Source: Bog-105 sp965277435
Lineage (GTDB): Bacteria; Acidobacteriota; Terriglobia; Bryobacterales; Bryobacteraceae
DNA length: 64,000 bases
Direction of reading: 5' to 3'
NCBI GenBank assembly: GCA_965277435.1
Contig: OZ255821.1
Location: 1,302,001 to 1,366,000 of the forward strand
Shown here piece after piece: positions 25,944 through 35,173 of the stretch. Both the position numbers and the translations under genes were made by a program. Every line of letters starts with the position of its first letter. Positions within the stretch are counted from its first letter, which is position 1. The notes under the pieces are model-generated. The model did not search any database. It was not told where the DNA came from and was given only the letters and a program-made list of their open reading frames with translations.

Positions 25944-27977
25944 ATGAAAAGACGCAGTAGGGGCAACGTCCCCGTGCTTCTGCTATTTGCTGCCTTCAAT
26001 CTCAATCCGGCGTCGGAAGCGGCGCCTCTTCCGTCACAGCACCCATATCGCCAGCAGATCGCCGCTATGGATCGCCTGCTCACGTCCGTCAAGCCCATCT
26101 CGCAAGCCAGCCTAACTTCGGATGGTCGTCTGGTGGCGTGGTCGGTCGCAGGAGCGCAACCCGGAACCGAGTCCATTCAAATTGCGCCGGTGGACGGCTC
26201 TCGATCCGCCCAGCAGCTCACCGCAGCCCGCGATGGCGCGCTTTGCCGTGACCAGGCACCCGTGTGGTCCCCGGATAACCAGCGAATCGCCTTTCTGTCC
26301 GACTGCAGAACACCCGGCCAGCTGCAGCTATATGTAGCCGGTTGGCCGAAGAATGGAGATGCCCGGCAGCTGACCAGCGTTACCGGCTCCGTAGCTCATC
26401 CGCAGTGGTCGCCCGACGGACTGAAAATTGCTTTTCTTCTCGTCGAAAATGCCTCGCGAGCTCCCAGCCCGATGGCCGCCATCAAAGCTCCTACCGGAGT
26501 CATTGATGAGCAGCAAGAATCCGAAATCCAGCGAGTCGCTGTTACCGATGTCGCTACGTGCACCACACGCGAGCTAACGCCCGCCGCCCTGTACGCCTTC
26601 GAGTTCGATTGGTCTCCAGACAGCCGTCAGCTCGCCTTTACCGCCGCCCCGCCGCCCGGCGATGACAACTGGTACGTGGCCCGGCTCTATACTCAGTCGT
26701 TGCTAGATCCCTCAGCGCATTCCATCTACCAACCGACTCTGCAGATTGCGCTGCCGCGATGGTCGCCCGACGGAAAATCGATTGCCTTTATCTCGGGTCT
26801 GATGAGCGATGAAGGCGCTACTGGCGGAGAAATTTATCTGCTCCCGCTAGCGGGCGGCCAACCGAAAAATCTCACTCCGCATAGCTCCTCCACTCCCTCC
26901 TGGTTTACCTGGCGTTCGGACGCAAGCCTGCTAATCACCGAGTTCAAAGGCGGATCGAGCGCCATCGGGCTCTTAGATGTTTCGACCGGCGCAACCACCG
27001 CGCTCTGGCAAAGCGGTGAAACGATTCATGCCGGGCCGGAAGCAACCAGCCTCTCTGTCGCGAAAAGCTCCCGTTCGCCTCTGCCGGTCGTCGCCTTAGT
27101 TCGAACCTTCTGGTCAACTCCGCCCGAAGTATGGGCCGGCTCAGTCGGGCACTGGCATCAGATCAGCCACGAGAATGCCCAAATCGAAACAACGCCGGTC
27201 CGGGCAGAAAGCATCTCCTGGAAAAATGATTCGTTTCAGGTGCAAGGCTGGCTTGTCTTCCCGCCCCACTTCGATTCTTCGAAACACTATCCGATGATCG
27301 TCTCCATCCATGGTGGTCCCGCCTGGATCTTCACTCCTCGTTGGCCCGCCACCGACTTCGATCTCACCGCCTTTTCGGAACTCGGATATTTCATCTTCTT
27401 TCCCAACCCGCGTGGCAGCTTTGGCCAAGGCGAACAATTTACCCAGGCCAACCGGCGTGACTGGGGCTTCGGAGATCTCAGCGACGTTACTTCCGGAGTC
27501 GATGCTGTTCTTGCCCGCTACCCTGTTGACCGCCATCGCGTCGGCATCATTGGCTGGAGCTACGGCGGCTCCACCACATTGTTCGCCGTCACCCGCACCA
27601 ACCGCTTCCGTGCCGCGGTCGCCGGAGCCTCCGCTTGCAATCTGCAAAGCTACTATGGCGAGAACTCGATCGATCAGTGGATGCTCCCCTATTTCGGCGC
27701 ATCTGTCTATGACGATCCAGCCGCTTATGCCCGCAGTTCAGCTCTCACTTACGTAAAACAAGCCAGAACACCCACCCTGCTTCTGGTCGGTGAACGCGAC
27801 GGCGAAGCGCCCCCGGCGCAATCCTTCGAATTCTGGCACGCCTTGAAAACCATGCACGTTCCCACTCAGCTTGTTGTTTATCCCGGTGAAGGACATGCGT
27901 TCGGCCGCCACGAAGACCGGGTCGACTTGCTCGAACGTTCGCTCGAATGGTTCATGCGCTTTATGCCCGCGCAGTAG
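25944..27977 (+). CDS. Secreted S9-family prolyl oligopeptidase-like peptidase
   Basis: A 677-residue serine peptidase with an N-terminal signal (VPVLLLFAAFNLNPASEA), a TolB-like/WD propeller (residues about 50-380; DQAPVWSPDNQRIAFLSDC, LPRWSPDGKSIAFISG) and a C-terminal alpha/beta hydrolase domain. The catalytic Ser is in IGWSYGGSTTLFAVT, the Asp in LVGERDGEAPPAQS, and the His in PGEGHAFGRHED. It resembles dipeptidyl/acylaminoacyl peptidases that trim short peptides in the periplasm. The MFS gene begins 14 bases downstream, suggesting co-transcription. Confidence 0.92.
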   Translation: MKRRSRGNVPVLLLFAAFNLNPASEAAPLPSQHPYRQQIAAMDRLLTSVKPISQASLTSDGRLVAWSVAGAQPGTESIQIAPVDGSRSAQQLTAARDGALCRDQAPVWSPDNQRIAFLSDCRTPGQLQLYVAGWPKNGDARQLTSVTGSVAHPQWSPDGLKIAFLLVENASRAPSPMAAIKAPTGVIDEQQESEIQRVAVTDVATCTTRELTPAALYAFEFDWSPDSRQLAFTAAPPPGDDNWYVARLYTQSLLDPSAHSIYQPTLQIALPRWSPDGKSIAFISGLMSDEGATGGEIYLLPLAGGQPKNLTPHSSSTPSWFTWRSDASLLITEFKGGSSAIGLLDVSTGATTALWQSGETIHAGPEATSLSVAKSSRSPLPVVALVRTFWSTPPEVWAGSVGHWHQISHENAQIETTPVRAESISWKNDSFQVQGWLVFPPHFDSSKHYPMIVSIHGGPAWIFTPRWPATDFDLTAFSELGYFIFFPNPRGSFGQGEQFTQANRRDWGFGDLSDVTSGVDAVLARYPVDRHRVGIIGWSYGGSTTLFAVTRTNRFRAAVAGASACNLQSYYGENSIDQWMLPYFGASVYDDPAAYARSSALTYVKQARTPTLLLVGERDGEAPPAQSFEFWHALKTMHVPTQLVVYPGEGHAFGRHEDRVDLLERSLEWFMRFMPAQ

Positions 27978-27990
27978 TGAATCCCGCACT

Positions 27991-29223
27991 ATGACTCGCG
28001 CCGGTTCTCGCTGGATTCTGGTCATGCTGGCCGGCTTCACCTTTGTCAGCTACCTTCTGCGCACCAACATATCCGTCGGTGCTGAACTGATGATGCCCGC
28101 TTTAGGTTTATCCAAGACTGACATGGGTCAGATCTTCACCAGCTTTCTCATCGGCTATGCCATCTTTCAGATACCCGGCGGTCTGCTCGGCGATCGCATC
28201 GGAGCAAAACGCACGCTGGGTGTTTCCGTTTTGGTGTGGGGAATCTGCACCATCCTAACCGGCTTAGTCGCACGCTCAACAAAAACCGCCTTCCTGACGC
28301 CATTCGCCTGGCTTTGGACCGTCCGGTTCGTGCTGGGGCTCGCCGAGGCTACCACTTATCCAGTGGGATCACGCGTCGTCTACAACTGGATCGCTCCCCA
28401 CCAGCGCGCCTTTGCAACTTCTCTGATGCTCACCGGCACCTCCATCGGAGCAGCCGTCGCATCGCCGCTCATGTCTTGGCTTATGGTGAGGATTGGTTGG
28501 CCGGCAGCCTTCGGCGTTACTTCCATCGGAGCGTTCCTTATCGCAGTGGTCTGGTTCTTATATGCCGCTGATAAGCCTCCCAACGGGCCCACCGCAGCCG
28601 TTCCGGCCCCCAAACATGACTCCTCAGACAAGTTGAAAGACATCATCAAATCCAGGCGAGTCATTCTGCTGTGTCTCAGCTACGTAAGCGAAGGTTACGT
28701 CCTGTTTCTCTTTGTCTTCTGGCTCTATATCTACCTGGTTGAGGTCCGCGGCTTTAGCATTTTGAAGGGCGGCCTCGTAGCTGCTTTGCCCTGGATCACC
28801 GGGCTTTGTTTCACCCCGCTCGGTGGCCTGCTCTCGGACCGTTTCGCCGCCGCCCGAAATCGCGTGGCTGGATCGAGGTTTGTCATCATGCTGGGCTACT
28901 CGGCATCCGGTCTTTTGTTATTTGCTGCCGCCTATTCAGCTCAACGAATCGTCTGCATCGCTGCTCTTTGCTTAAGCGTCGGATTTCTCATGGCCGCGGA
29001 AGCCCCGTTCTGGGCTTGTGCCACTTACTTCTCAGGAAAACACGCCGCCACCGTCTCCGGATTAATGAACACCGCCGGCATCCTCGGCGGCATCGCTTCC
29101 ACCTCCCTGATTCCCGTTCTCGTCTCACACTTCGGATGGCTCGTGGCGCTCAGTTCCGGCACCGTCATGGCCCTGCTTTGCAGTCTGATCTGGATTACGA
29201 TCGGAAGGGAGTCCAGCTACTGA
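27991..29223 (+). CDS. MFS transporter (anion:cation symporter-like)
   Basis: A 410-residue 12-helix transporter starting with ATG at 27991 (MTRAGSRWILVMLAG). The motif between helices 2 and 3, GGLLGDRIGAKRTLG, is the classic MFS loop, and SFLIGYAIFQIPGG plus GLAEATTYPVGSRVVYNWI match the ACS subfamily that carries organic acids such as sugar acids. The substrate is not deducible. Its 3' end overlaps the stop of the convergent tandem metallo-beta-lactamase gene by seven bases. Confidence 0.9.
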   Translation: MTRAGSRWILVMLAGFTFVSYLLRTNISVGAELMMPALGLSKTDMGQIFTSFLIGYAIFQIPGGLLGDRIGAKRTLGVSVLVWGICTILTGLVARSTKTAFLTPFAWLWTVRFVLGLAEATTYPVGSRVVYNWIAPHQRAFATSLMLTGTSIGAAVASPLMSWLMVRIGWPAAFGVTSIGAFLIAVVWFLYAADKPPNGPTAAVPAPKHDSSDKLKDIIKSRRVILLCLSYVSEGYVLFLFVFWLYIYLVEVRGFSILKGGLVAALPWITGLCFTPLGGLLSDRFAAARNRVAGSRFVIMLGYSASGLLLFAAAYSAQRIVCIAALCLSVGFLMAAEAPFWACATYFSGKHAATVSGLMNTAGILGGIASTSLIPVLVSHFGWLVALSSGTVMALLCSLIWITIGRESSY

Positions 29224-31166
29224 GGCGGTTTCGCGCCCACCTCAATCACTGCTTCCGCGATTTGGCCCAGATACTTGCCGTCAGCCAGTACATCGGCCGC
29301 AATGGCAATACGAGAACGCATATTGCGAAAATCAGCGGGAATCGTGATCGAGATACTCGTCGCCGCTGTTTGGCCGGCTCTGACGCTGAACGCCGAAATC
29401 GCCGGAACGCAACTCCAAGTCGCAGGCAGCGCTAAAACCACCTGCAGCTCGATCGAATGCCGGCGATGGTTCCGCGCCCGAACTTCAAGTTGGCGTGTCT
29501 CCCCCGGCAAAACGAACGATTGATACGGATACAGTTCCACCCAGGATGCGTCCAGTCCAATATTTGTATCCGGATCCGCAATCAGACCGCGAATGAATGC
29601 GTCCTGCTGCTCGAGTTTCGCTTTGAAGTCACGCACCATATCTATATCAAGCAGGAATGGCTCGCCATGCCCTGGGCAAAGGATCTGCGGCTTGAATTCG
29701 ATCAGGTTTTCGGCCGATTTCAAATGATCGCCGATCTTCACCCGGTTGCGATAGATCAAATTATGCCGGATCTGGAAAGGCTTCGCGGCATCGTGAAAGA
29801 ACGCGTCTCCAGTGAACCCCAGCCGCACGCCGTCTATCGTGGAAAACAGCGCCATTTGAAAATTCGTGTGGCCTGGTGAATGGACGGCGGTGAATTCGAA
29901 CTCCTCCCACCGGAAGACTTCTCTATCGCGAATCACGCGGTCCACGCGTATCGCCTGCCCGAGCGTACAGCCCAGATTGTGCCCGCCCGGGTTTTCCAGA
30001 ATTCCCGCGAAGTTCTCAAAACACCAGATCTTCGTCCCATGATGTTCCGCCAGATACGGAAACCCGTTCACGTGGTCATCATGCATGTGACTCGGAATCG
30101 CCACATCGATTGATTTCAATCCATGATTAGCCCGCAGATTTTCGATACTGTGCTCGACAAACCGGAAACGATCATAAACGCCGGCTGCATCTTTGAATGC
30201 ATAAAAAGAGTTCCAGCTAGGGCCGCCGTAATCGAGGAAGAGTGCTTTACCGTTATCGCTGATGATGGCGTAAAAGCTGGACATGGTCTGGTGGTGAGCA
30301 ATCACGTGCGGCGTCAACTGCCGCGCCTTATTGCCCACACTGCCGCCCCACAATTTCCAGTATCCGAACCAGTTGCTCAGCTTCGTAACGAGATCCTGCA
30401 TCCCGGGAATAGGGTCCGCGATCTCAGCGCCGTGCGATGGACACAGCAGTTCTGGCGACAGCTTGATCAGTTGCGCAAGAGAGTAAGCCGATAGGTCCAC
30501 TCCTTCGTGTTCTTCGTAGTAATACTGCATATCGTAAAGCGTCTGAACCTTTCCGGGCGAGTGCATCAGATCGCCAGAAAAAGCGACTTTCTTGCCATCG
30601 ATCTCGCCAATCAACGTAAGCGATCCGGGCGTATGTCCGGGTGTCGGTTGAATAAAAAACTCATGCTGCTTCCAACGAAAAATGTCATAGTCGCGCAGAA
30701 CCGCGCCTACCGTAATATCCTGCGTCAGCGAAAAGAAATCGTTGCGAACATAATACTGATCAAAAATGCGGCGATTGCGCCAGAAGTTCTCCGCGCCTTC
30801 GAAATACTCGCGTTCATGGACAGGCACAGCGATCGGAATGCGCTGTTCCACCGCGCGGTAATCGCCTTGGCATTGGTCGCGATGATGATGGGTGTGCAGA
30901 ATCCAATCGATTGAGGAAACACCCAAGTCCGACAAATGGTCCAGAATCGCGCCTGAGCCGAAATCAATCAGCAGACCGCTGGTTCCACTCTTGATGAGGT
31001 AGACGTTACAGGTGTCTTCCAGAACAAAAAGGTAAGCGGAAATTCTGCGCGGCTTGCCTGGTGGACGGAACCGCGAAGCGAATGTTCCCGATCCTACGTG
31101 CGCTGCTGCCGCCGAAGCAGCCGTGCTCTGCAAAAAATTCCGCCGCGATGGATGTTCGTTCGACAT
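29217..31166 (-). CDS. Tat-exported tandem metallo-beta-lactamase-fold protein
   Basis: A 649-residue protein that contains two complete MBL-fold domains. A Tat signal (SRRNFLQSTAASAAAAHV) is at the N-terminus. Domain 1 (about 40-275) has HTHHHRDQ at 91-98, PTPGHTPGS at 174-182, FSGDLMHS and CPSHGAE; its ligand motif is not the canonical HxHxDH. Domain 2 (about 285-520) has the canonical SHMHDDH at 359-365, HSPGHTNF, FTGDAFFHD and CPGHGEP. A C-terminal beta-sandwich (about 535-645, VEVGAKPP end) follows. Two active sites, or one structural and one catalytic, are possible. It would act in the periplasm on an unknown substrate. Confidence 0.9.
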   Translation of the reverse strand: MSNEHPSRRNFLQSTAASAAAAHVGSGTFASRFRPPGKPRRISAYLFVLEDTCNVYLIKSGTSGLLIDFGSGAILDHLSDLGVSSIDWILHTHHHRDQCQGDYRAVEQRIPIAVPVHEREYFEGAENFWRNRRIFDQYYVRNDFFSLTQDITVGAVLRDYDIFRWKQHEFFIQPTPGHTPGSLTLIGEIDGKKVAFSGDLMHSPGKVQTLYDMQYYYEEHEGVDLSAYSLAQLIKLSPELLCPSHGAEIADPIPGMQDLVTKLSNWFGYWKLWGGSVGNKARQLTPHVIAHHQTMSSFYAIISDNGKALFLDYGGPSWNSFYAFKDAAGVYDRFRFVEHSIENLRANHGLKSIDVAIPSHMHDDHVNGFPYLAEHHGTKIWCFENFAGILENPGGHNLGCTLGQAIRVDRVIRDREVFRWEEFEFTAVHSPGHTNFQMALFSTIDGVRLGFTGDAFFHDAAKPFQIRHNLIYRNRVKIGDHLKSAENLIEFKPQILCPGHGEPFLLDIDMVRDFKAKLEQQDAFIRGLIADPDTNIGLDASWVELYPYQSFVLPGETRQLEVRARNHRRHSIELQVVLALPATWSCVPAISAFSVRAGQTAATSISITIPADFRNMRSRIAIAADVLADGKYLGQIAEAVIEVGAKPPQ

Positions 31167-31216
31167 TCCTCAACTTCCAGGTGACTTGGACACCTTGTCC
31201 AGGCACAATAGTACCC

Positions 31217-32095
31217 ATGTTCCAATCCCGGCTCCTGCGTGGCGTGCTGCTCACCCTAGCCTCCACCATCTGCCTGCTTGCACAAAGCGAGAAGATCCGT
31301 ATCATCGCCTTTGGGGCGCATCCAGACGATTGCGACATCAGGGCCTCCGGCACGGCCGCGCTTTGGGTCAAGATGGGCTACGCCGTTAAATTCGTGTCCG
31401 TCACAAACGGCGACGCGGGACATCAAACCATGCACGGTAGCGAGTTAGCGAAGCGCCGGTTTGGCGAAGCAAAGGAGTCCGCTCGCCGCCTCGGGATCGA
31501 CTACGAGGTTCTAAATAATCACGACGGGCAGTTGCTGCCCACGCTCGCTGTGCGCGAACAGATTATTCGCCAGATTAGAAGCTGGAAGGCAGATGTCGTG
31601 CTTGCTCCCCGCCCCAACGACTACCACCCCGACCACCGCTACACCGGCGTCTTAGTCCAGGATGCCGCCTATATGGTGGTGGTTCCGAACGTCACTCCCG
31701 ACGTGCCCGCGCTGCGCAAAAATCCGACCTTCTTCTACTACCAGGATCATTTCAAAAAGCCGAATCCATTCCAGCCGGATGTCGTAGTCTCGCTCGATGA
31801 CGTGCTGGACAAAAAACTCGACGCACTTGAATCGCACGTCTCGCAATTTTATGAATGGCTCCCCTGGGTGGACGGAAAGTTGGCCGAAGTGCCCAAGGAT
31901 CACACCGCGCGCAGAGCGTGGCTCAAGCAGTGGATCGCCAGTGATCCCCCGCCTGCCGTTCGCAAACAGCTGGTGAAATGGTACGGCGAGCAAAAAGGCA
32001 ACGCCGTGAATTACTACGAAGCCTTTGAAATTTGCGAATACGGCGCGCAGCCTGATGAGGCGCGTATCCGACAGCTGTTCCCCATGCTCCGCTAA
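31217..32095 (+). CDS. PIG-L/LmbE-type deacetylase
   Basis: A 292-residue protein with the metal motif AHPDDCDI near residue 38 (AHPDD) and the second His/Asp region DYHPDHRYTG. PIG-L family members remove N-acetyl groups from amino sugars such as N-acetylglucosaminyl lipids or conjugates. A signal peptide (LLRGVLLTLASTICLLAQ) follows the ATG at 31217, so it is probably exported. It diverges from the tandem MBL gene, with start codons 51 bases apart, so the two likely share a promoter region. Confidence 0.9.
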   Translation: MFQSRLLRGVLLTLASTICLLAQSEKIRIIAFGAHPDDCDIRASGTAALWVKMGYAVKFVSVTNGDAGHQTMHGSELAKRRFGEAKESARRLGIDYEVLNNHDGQLLPTLAVREQIIRQIRSWKADVVLAPRPNDYHPDHRYTGVLVQDAAYMVVVPNVTPDVPALRKNPTFFYYQDHFKKPNPFQPDVVVSLDDVLDKKLDALESHVSQFYEWLPWVDGKLAEVPKDHTARRAWLKQWIASDPPPAVRKQLVKWYGEQKGNAVNYYEAFEICEYGAQPDEARIRQLFPMLR

Positions 32096-32164
32096 GAAAG
32101 CCTAACCAAGGCCTTCTCCCTTGAAGTCCCGAACCTTCCCGATGAAGCTCGTGAGACCCCCGTG

Positions 32165-32183
32165 GGGTAGGCTTTAGCCTGCC
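32165..32183. repeat. Palindromic element matching the IS4-like terminal repeat
   Basis: Bases 32165-32179 are identical over 15 bases to the right-end terminal repeat of the IS at 55.4-56.8 kb (read on the opposite strand). The segment can fold as an 8-bp stem (GGTAGGCT/AGCCTGCC, one wobble) with a two-base loop. Lies in the 143-base gap between the PIG-L and enoyl-CoA hydratase genes. Confidence 0.55.
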
Positions 32184-32238
32184 AACGCTGTTACCGTCAC
32201 ATTTGAGTAGTCTTGTTTAGGACTTGGCGGGTAAGAAT

Positions 32239-33015
32239 CTAAACGCGCTGCGACCGCCGCACCGGACGCTTCTCGAGAAACGCCGTAATGCCTTCCTGCG
32301 CCACCGGTTCCTGGACGTTCGTACTCATCGCCTGGCTGGCAAGCGCATAAGCAGCTGCCTGTTCGAGTTCGGCCTGCTTGTAAAAGGCGTTCTTGCCGAT
32401 CCCCACGACCACCCGGCTCGATTGCGCTATACGGTCCGCCAGCGATCGGGTCGCGGAGCGCAGATTTGCCGCCGGAACAACGTGGTTCACCAGGCCCCAT
32501 TCAGCGGCCGTATTCGCATCAATCGGATCGCCGGTCAGGAGCATCTCCATCGCCCGCTTTCGCCCGATCGCGCGCGTCAAAGCCACCATCGGTGTCGAGC
32601 AGAACAACCCGAAACGAACCCCCGGAGTCGCGAACGCCGCTTGTTCCGAAGCGATCGCCAGATCGCAAGTGGCCACTAACTGGCACCCGGCCGCCGTCGC
32701 CAGCCCTTGCACCTCTGCAATTACCGGCTGCGGCACGGATTGAATCTTCGCCATCAGGTGAGTGCACGCGCAAAAGATCCGCTTGTAATCGGACGGGCTC
32801 CTTTCCACCATCTCCGTCATATCGTGTCCCGAAGAAAAAACCGGCCCTCGGGAGGCAATGATGATCACCTGCACCCCACGGTCTATCTCCAGACGTGTTA
32901 AACACGCCAGCAGTTCGAGCGTCAACTCCACGGAAAGTGCATTGCGGCACTCGGGGCGATTGAGAGTAATAGTAGCGATCTTGTTATCGATGTCCGTATA
33001 CAGACCTGCTTGCAT
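32239..33015 (-). CDS. Enoyl-CoA hydratase/isomerase family protein
   Basis: A 258-residue crotonase-fold enzyme. It shows NRPECRNALSVELTLELL, the oxyanion-hole segment SRGPVFSSGHDMTEMVE and the second oxyanion residue in QGLATAAGCQLVATCDLAIA. One Glu of the usual pair (AEWGLVNHVVPA region) is visible, consistent with hydratase activity in fatty-acid beta-oxidation or a related pathway. A strong ribosome site (AGAGG) precedes the ATG at 33015. It is followed on the same strand by nothing until the PIG-L region; upstream lies an orphan antitoxin gene, separated by 129 bases. Confidence 0.9.
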   Translation of the reverse strand: MQAGLYTDIDNKIATITLNRPECRNALSVELTLELLACLTRLEIDRGVQVIIIASRGPVFSSGHDMTEMVERSPSDYKRIFCACTHLMAKIQSVPQPVIAEVQGLATAAGCQLVATCDLAIASEQAAFATPGVRFGLFCSTPMVALTRAIGRKRAMEMLLTGDPIDANTAAEWGLVNHVVPAANLRSATRSLADRIAQSSRVVVGIGKNAFYKQAELEQAAAYALASQAMSTNVQEPVAQEGITAFLEKRPVRRSQRV

Positions 33016-33144
33016 GGAAGCACCTCTGCTATATTGTGCTCCAAATTTGGCTCGCCGGCATCAAGCCCGGTACTCTATCCGCACTATTTCTATGGCGCAA
33101 CCGAACTCGAAGCCGAATCCAGATAGATCGTCAGCGGTCTTCTT

Positions 33145-33357
33145 CTAGAAAACGTCCACTGTCCAATCCACCAAAGGAAATCGCCGCCAGAGATCGCGCA
33201 ATTCAGGCAGCAGGGATTTATTGGGCCTCTTCGAAAGAGGACGTAGTTCCGCTATCCCTTCCCCATGCCTCTCAATCAAGATCACTGTGCCGCTCGCAGC
33301 CTCGTCCACCAGCTCCGAAGTGCGGATATGAAGGTCGCGAATGGAGGCGGTTTTCAT
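33145..33357 (-). CDS. Phd/YefM-type antitoxin without adjacent toxin
   Basis: A 70-residue protein beginning MKTASIRDLHIRTSELVDEA, followed by GTVILIERHGEGIAELRP, the standard N-terminal DNA-binding part of Phd/YefM antitoxins (prevent-host-death family). The usual next gene, a PIN or Doc toxin, is absent: the following 129 bases on this strand contain only the leader of the enoyl-CoA hydratase gene. It is therefore an orphan antitoxin or a remnant of a lost pair. Confidence 0.85.
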   Translation of the reverse strand: MKTASIRDLHIRTSELVDEAASGTVILIERHGEGIAELRPLSKRPNKSLLPELRDLWRRFPLVDWTVDVF

Positions 33358-33505
33358 GTGCTGGATGGTAGCACCAAACTGCTTCGCCCGCAGTCCCTCC
33401 GCTCTGCTCTTGCGGTCTTACGGTATGACACCTTGTTTATCCCGGCACTACGAGCCACCATGGAAATTCTCTGGCCAACCGGCACACAGAAAGGCGTTCC
33501 GAAAC

Positions 33506-34987
33506 ATGTCAACACGAAGCAAGACAATTTCCATCTTGAGCCTGGTCATCACCCTGGCGGCAACCCCAATCTCAGGGTCCGCTCAAACCCCCGATGACAC
33601 CGAACTGAAAACCCTCCCCACATTTACCAATGGTGTCGACGCCTACATCTATGGCTATCCGCTGCTCATGTTCGGCACCACCGGGAAAGTCGGTACCACC
33701 GTGCCGGATGCCATCACCAAACCCGGCCGCGCACCCCTCAACCAATTCGCCAAGGAGACCAGCCTGCCCACCAGCGCCTTTAAAGACGTGGTTCTCCCGA
33801 GCACCACGACTCTCTACACCTCGTCGTTTCTCAACCTGCAAGCCGAGCCCGTCATTCTGCACATTCCCAAAATTGAAAACCGGTTCTTCCTGCTGCAGAT
33901 GCTCGATGGCTGGACCAATGTTAGTCCCGAATCACCCGGTACGCGCCTGAACAGTCAGGAGGGCGATTATGCCCTGGTGGGGCCGCATTGGAATAAGAGC
34001 CTGCCGTCCACGATCACGAACGTGATCCATATGGATACAGACTCGATGTGGATCATCGGCCGCTTCTACACGAATGGCACAGACGCCGACGTTCAAACCG
34101 TGGCCGACACCATCTATCCAGGTCTCACACTCACTCCGCTCAGCTCCTACGGCGACAGCTACACGCCGCCGGCCAACTTGCCCGTCGAGCCATCGGTCGA
34201 CACCGATACGCCGCCTCTGCATCAAGTCGCCGGCATGGATGCCTGCGCCTTCTTTGGAAATCTCGCCTCTCTGATGAAATACAATCCCGCCATACTGCCC
34301 CAGGACCGCGGCCTCGTCAGGCGTCTGTCGGAGATTGGAATTGCGAAAGGTCAGTCCTTCGATTGCACCGCGATCGATCCCAAAAAATTGGCGGCGCTGC
34401 AGCTGGCCGTAATCACTGCCCGCACCGCTCTTCAGTTTCAATTGCCGATATCACCGACCGCAACCTACTGGTCCATGCCTCTTAATGTCGGAACCTACGG
34501 AAATCAATACCTGCTGCGAGCCGAAGTCGCCGAAAACGCTCTCGGAGCCAACAACCCGATCGATGCCGTCTATGGCTACACCATGAACGACGGCACGAAC
34601 ACCCAGGTCGACGGCAGCAATCATTACGTGATTCACTTCAACGCTCCCACAAATAAGCAAAACGCTGGAGAAATCCCGCCCGTCAACCCCAAAGCCTTCT
34701 GGTCAGTCACCATCTATAACAGCGATGGCACCCTGGTAACCAATCATGTGGTTGACTACAACGCCATCGGCGTGCCTTACGTGCAAGGTCACCACGCGTG
34801 TTTCAATTCTGACCATTCCCTCGACCTCCACCTGCAAGCCGATCCACCGTCGGGCGCACAGGCTTTCTGCAACTGGCTGCCAACTCCCCGCGACAAATCA
34901 TTCATTGTCTTTCTGCGCATGTACTGGCCCGATCAGGCCATTCTCAACGGCCAATGGATTCCGCCCGCCATACAGAAAGTCAACTAA
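33506..34987 (+). CDS. Secreted DUF1254/DUF1214 domain protein
   Basis: A 493-residue exported protein starting at the ATG of MSTRSKTISILSLVITLAAT. It has the DUF1254 signature early (DAYIYGYPLLMFGTTGKVG) and the C-terminal DUF1214 region (KAFWSVTIYNSDG and, near the end, NWLPTPRDKSFIVFLRMYWP). Such proteins are widespread in secreted proteomes of soil bacteria; their function is unknown, and no catalytic motif is seen. It diverges from the orphan antitoxin gene. Confidence 0.9.
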   Translation: MSTRSKTISILSLVITLAATPISGSAQTPDDTELKTLPTFTNGVDAYIYGYPLLMFGTTGKVGTTVPDAITKPGRAPLNQFAKETSLPTSAFKDVVLPSTTTLYTSSFLNLQAEPVILHIPKIENRFFLLQMLDGWTNVSPESPGTRLNSQEGDYALVGPHWNKSLPSTITNVIHMDTDSMWIIGRFYTNGTDADVQTVADTIYPGLTLTPLSSYGDSYTPPANLPVEPSVDTDTPPLHQVAGMDACAFFGNLASLMKYNPAILPQDRGLVRRLSEIGIAKGQSFDCTAIDPKKLAALQLAVITARTALQFQLPISPTATYWSMPLNVGTYGNQYLLRAEVAENALGANNPIDAVYGYTMNDGTNTQVDGSNHYVIHFNAPTNKQNAGEIPPVNPKAFWSVTIYNSDGTLVTNHVVDYNAIGVPYVQGHHACFNSDHSLDLHLQADPPSGAQAFCNWLPTPRDKSFIVFLRMYWPDQAILNGQWIPPAIQKVN

Positions 34988-35173
34988 CCCGCGGTAACCG
35001 TCTTGTCGAGGCCTTGTTGCCCATAGCCAGAAAACGTACTGAGGCCAACAACAAGACGATCAAGGATATCTACTCGTTTGTTCGGTTTTAGCAATCGTCT
35101 CGCGAACACTCCAATGCATGTCGGGACGGCACTGCCGAGTGTTGCAGTCGCCATCATCCACCAGGGTGCTCGG

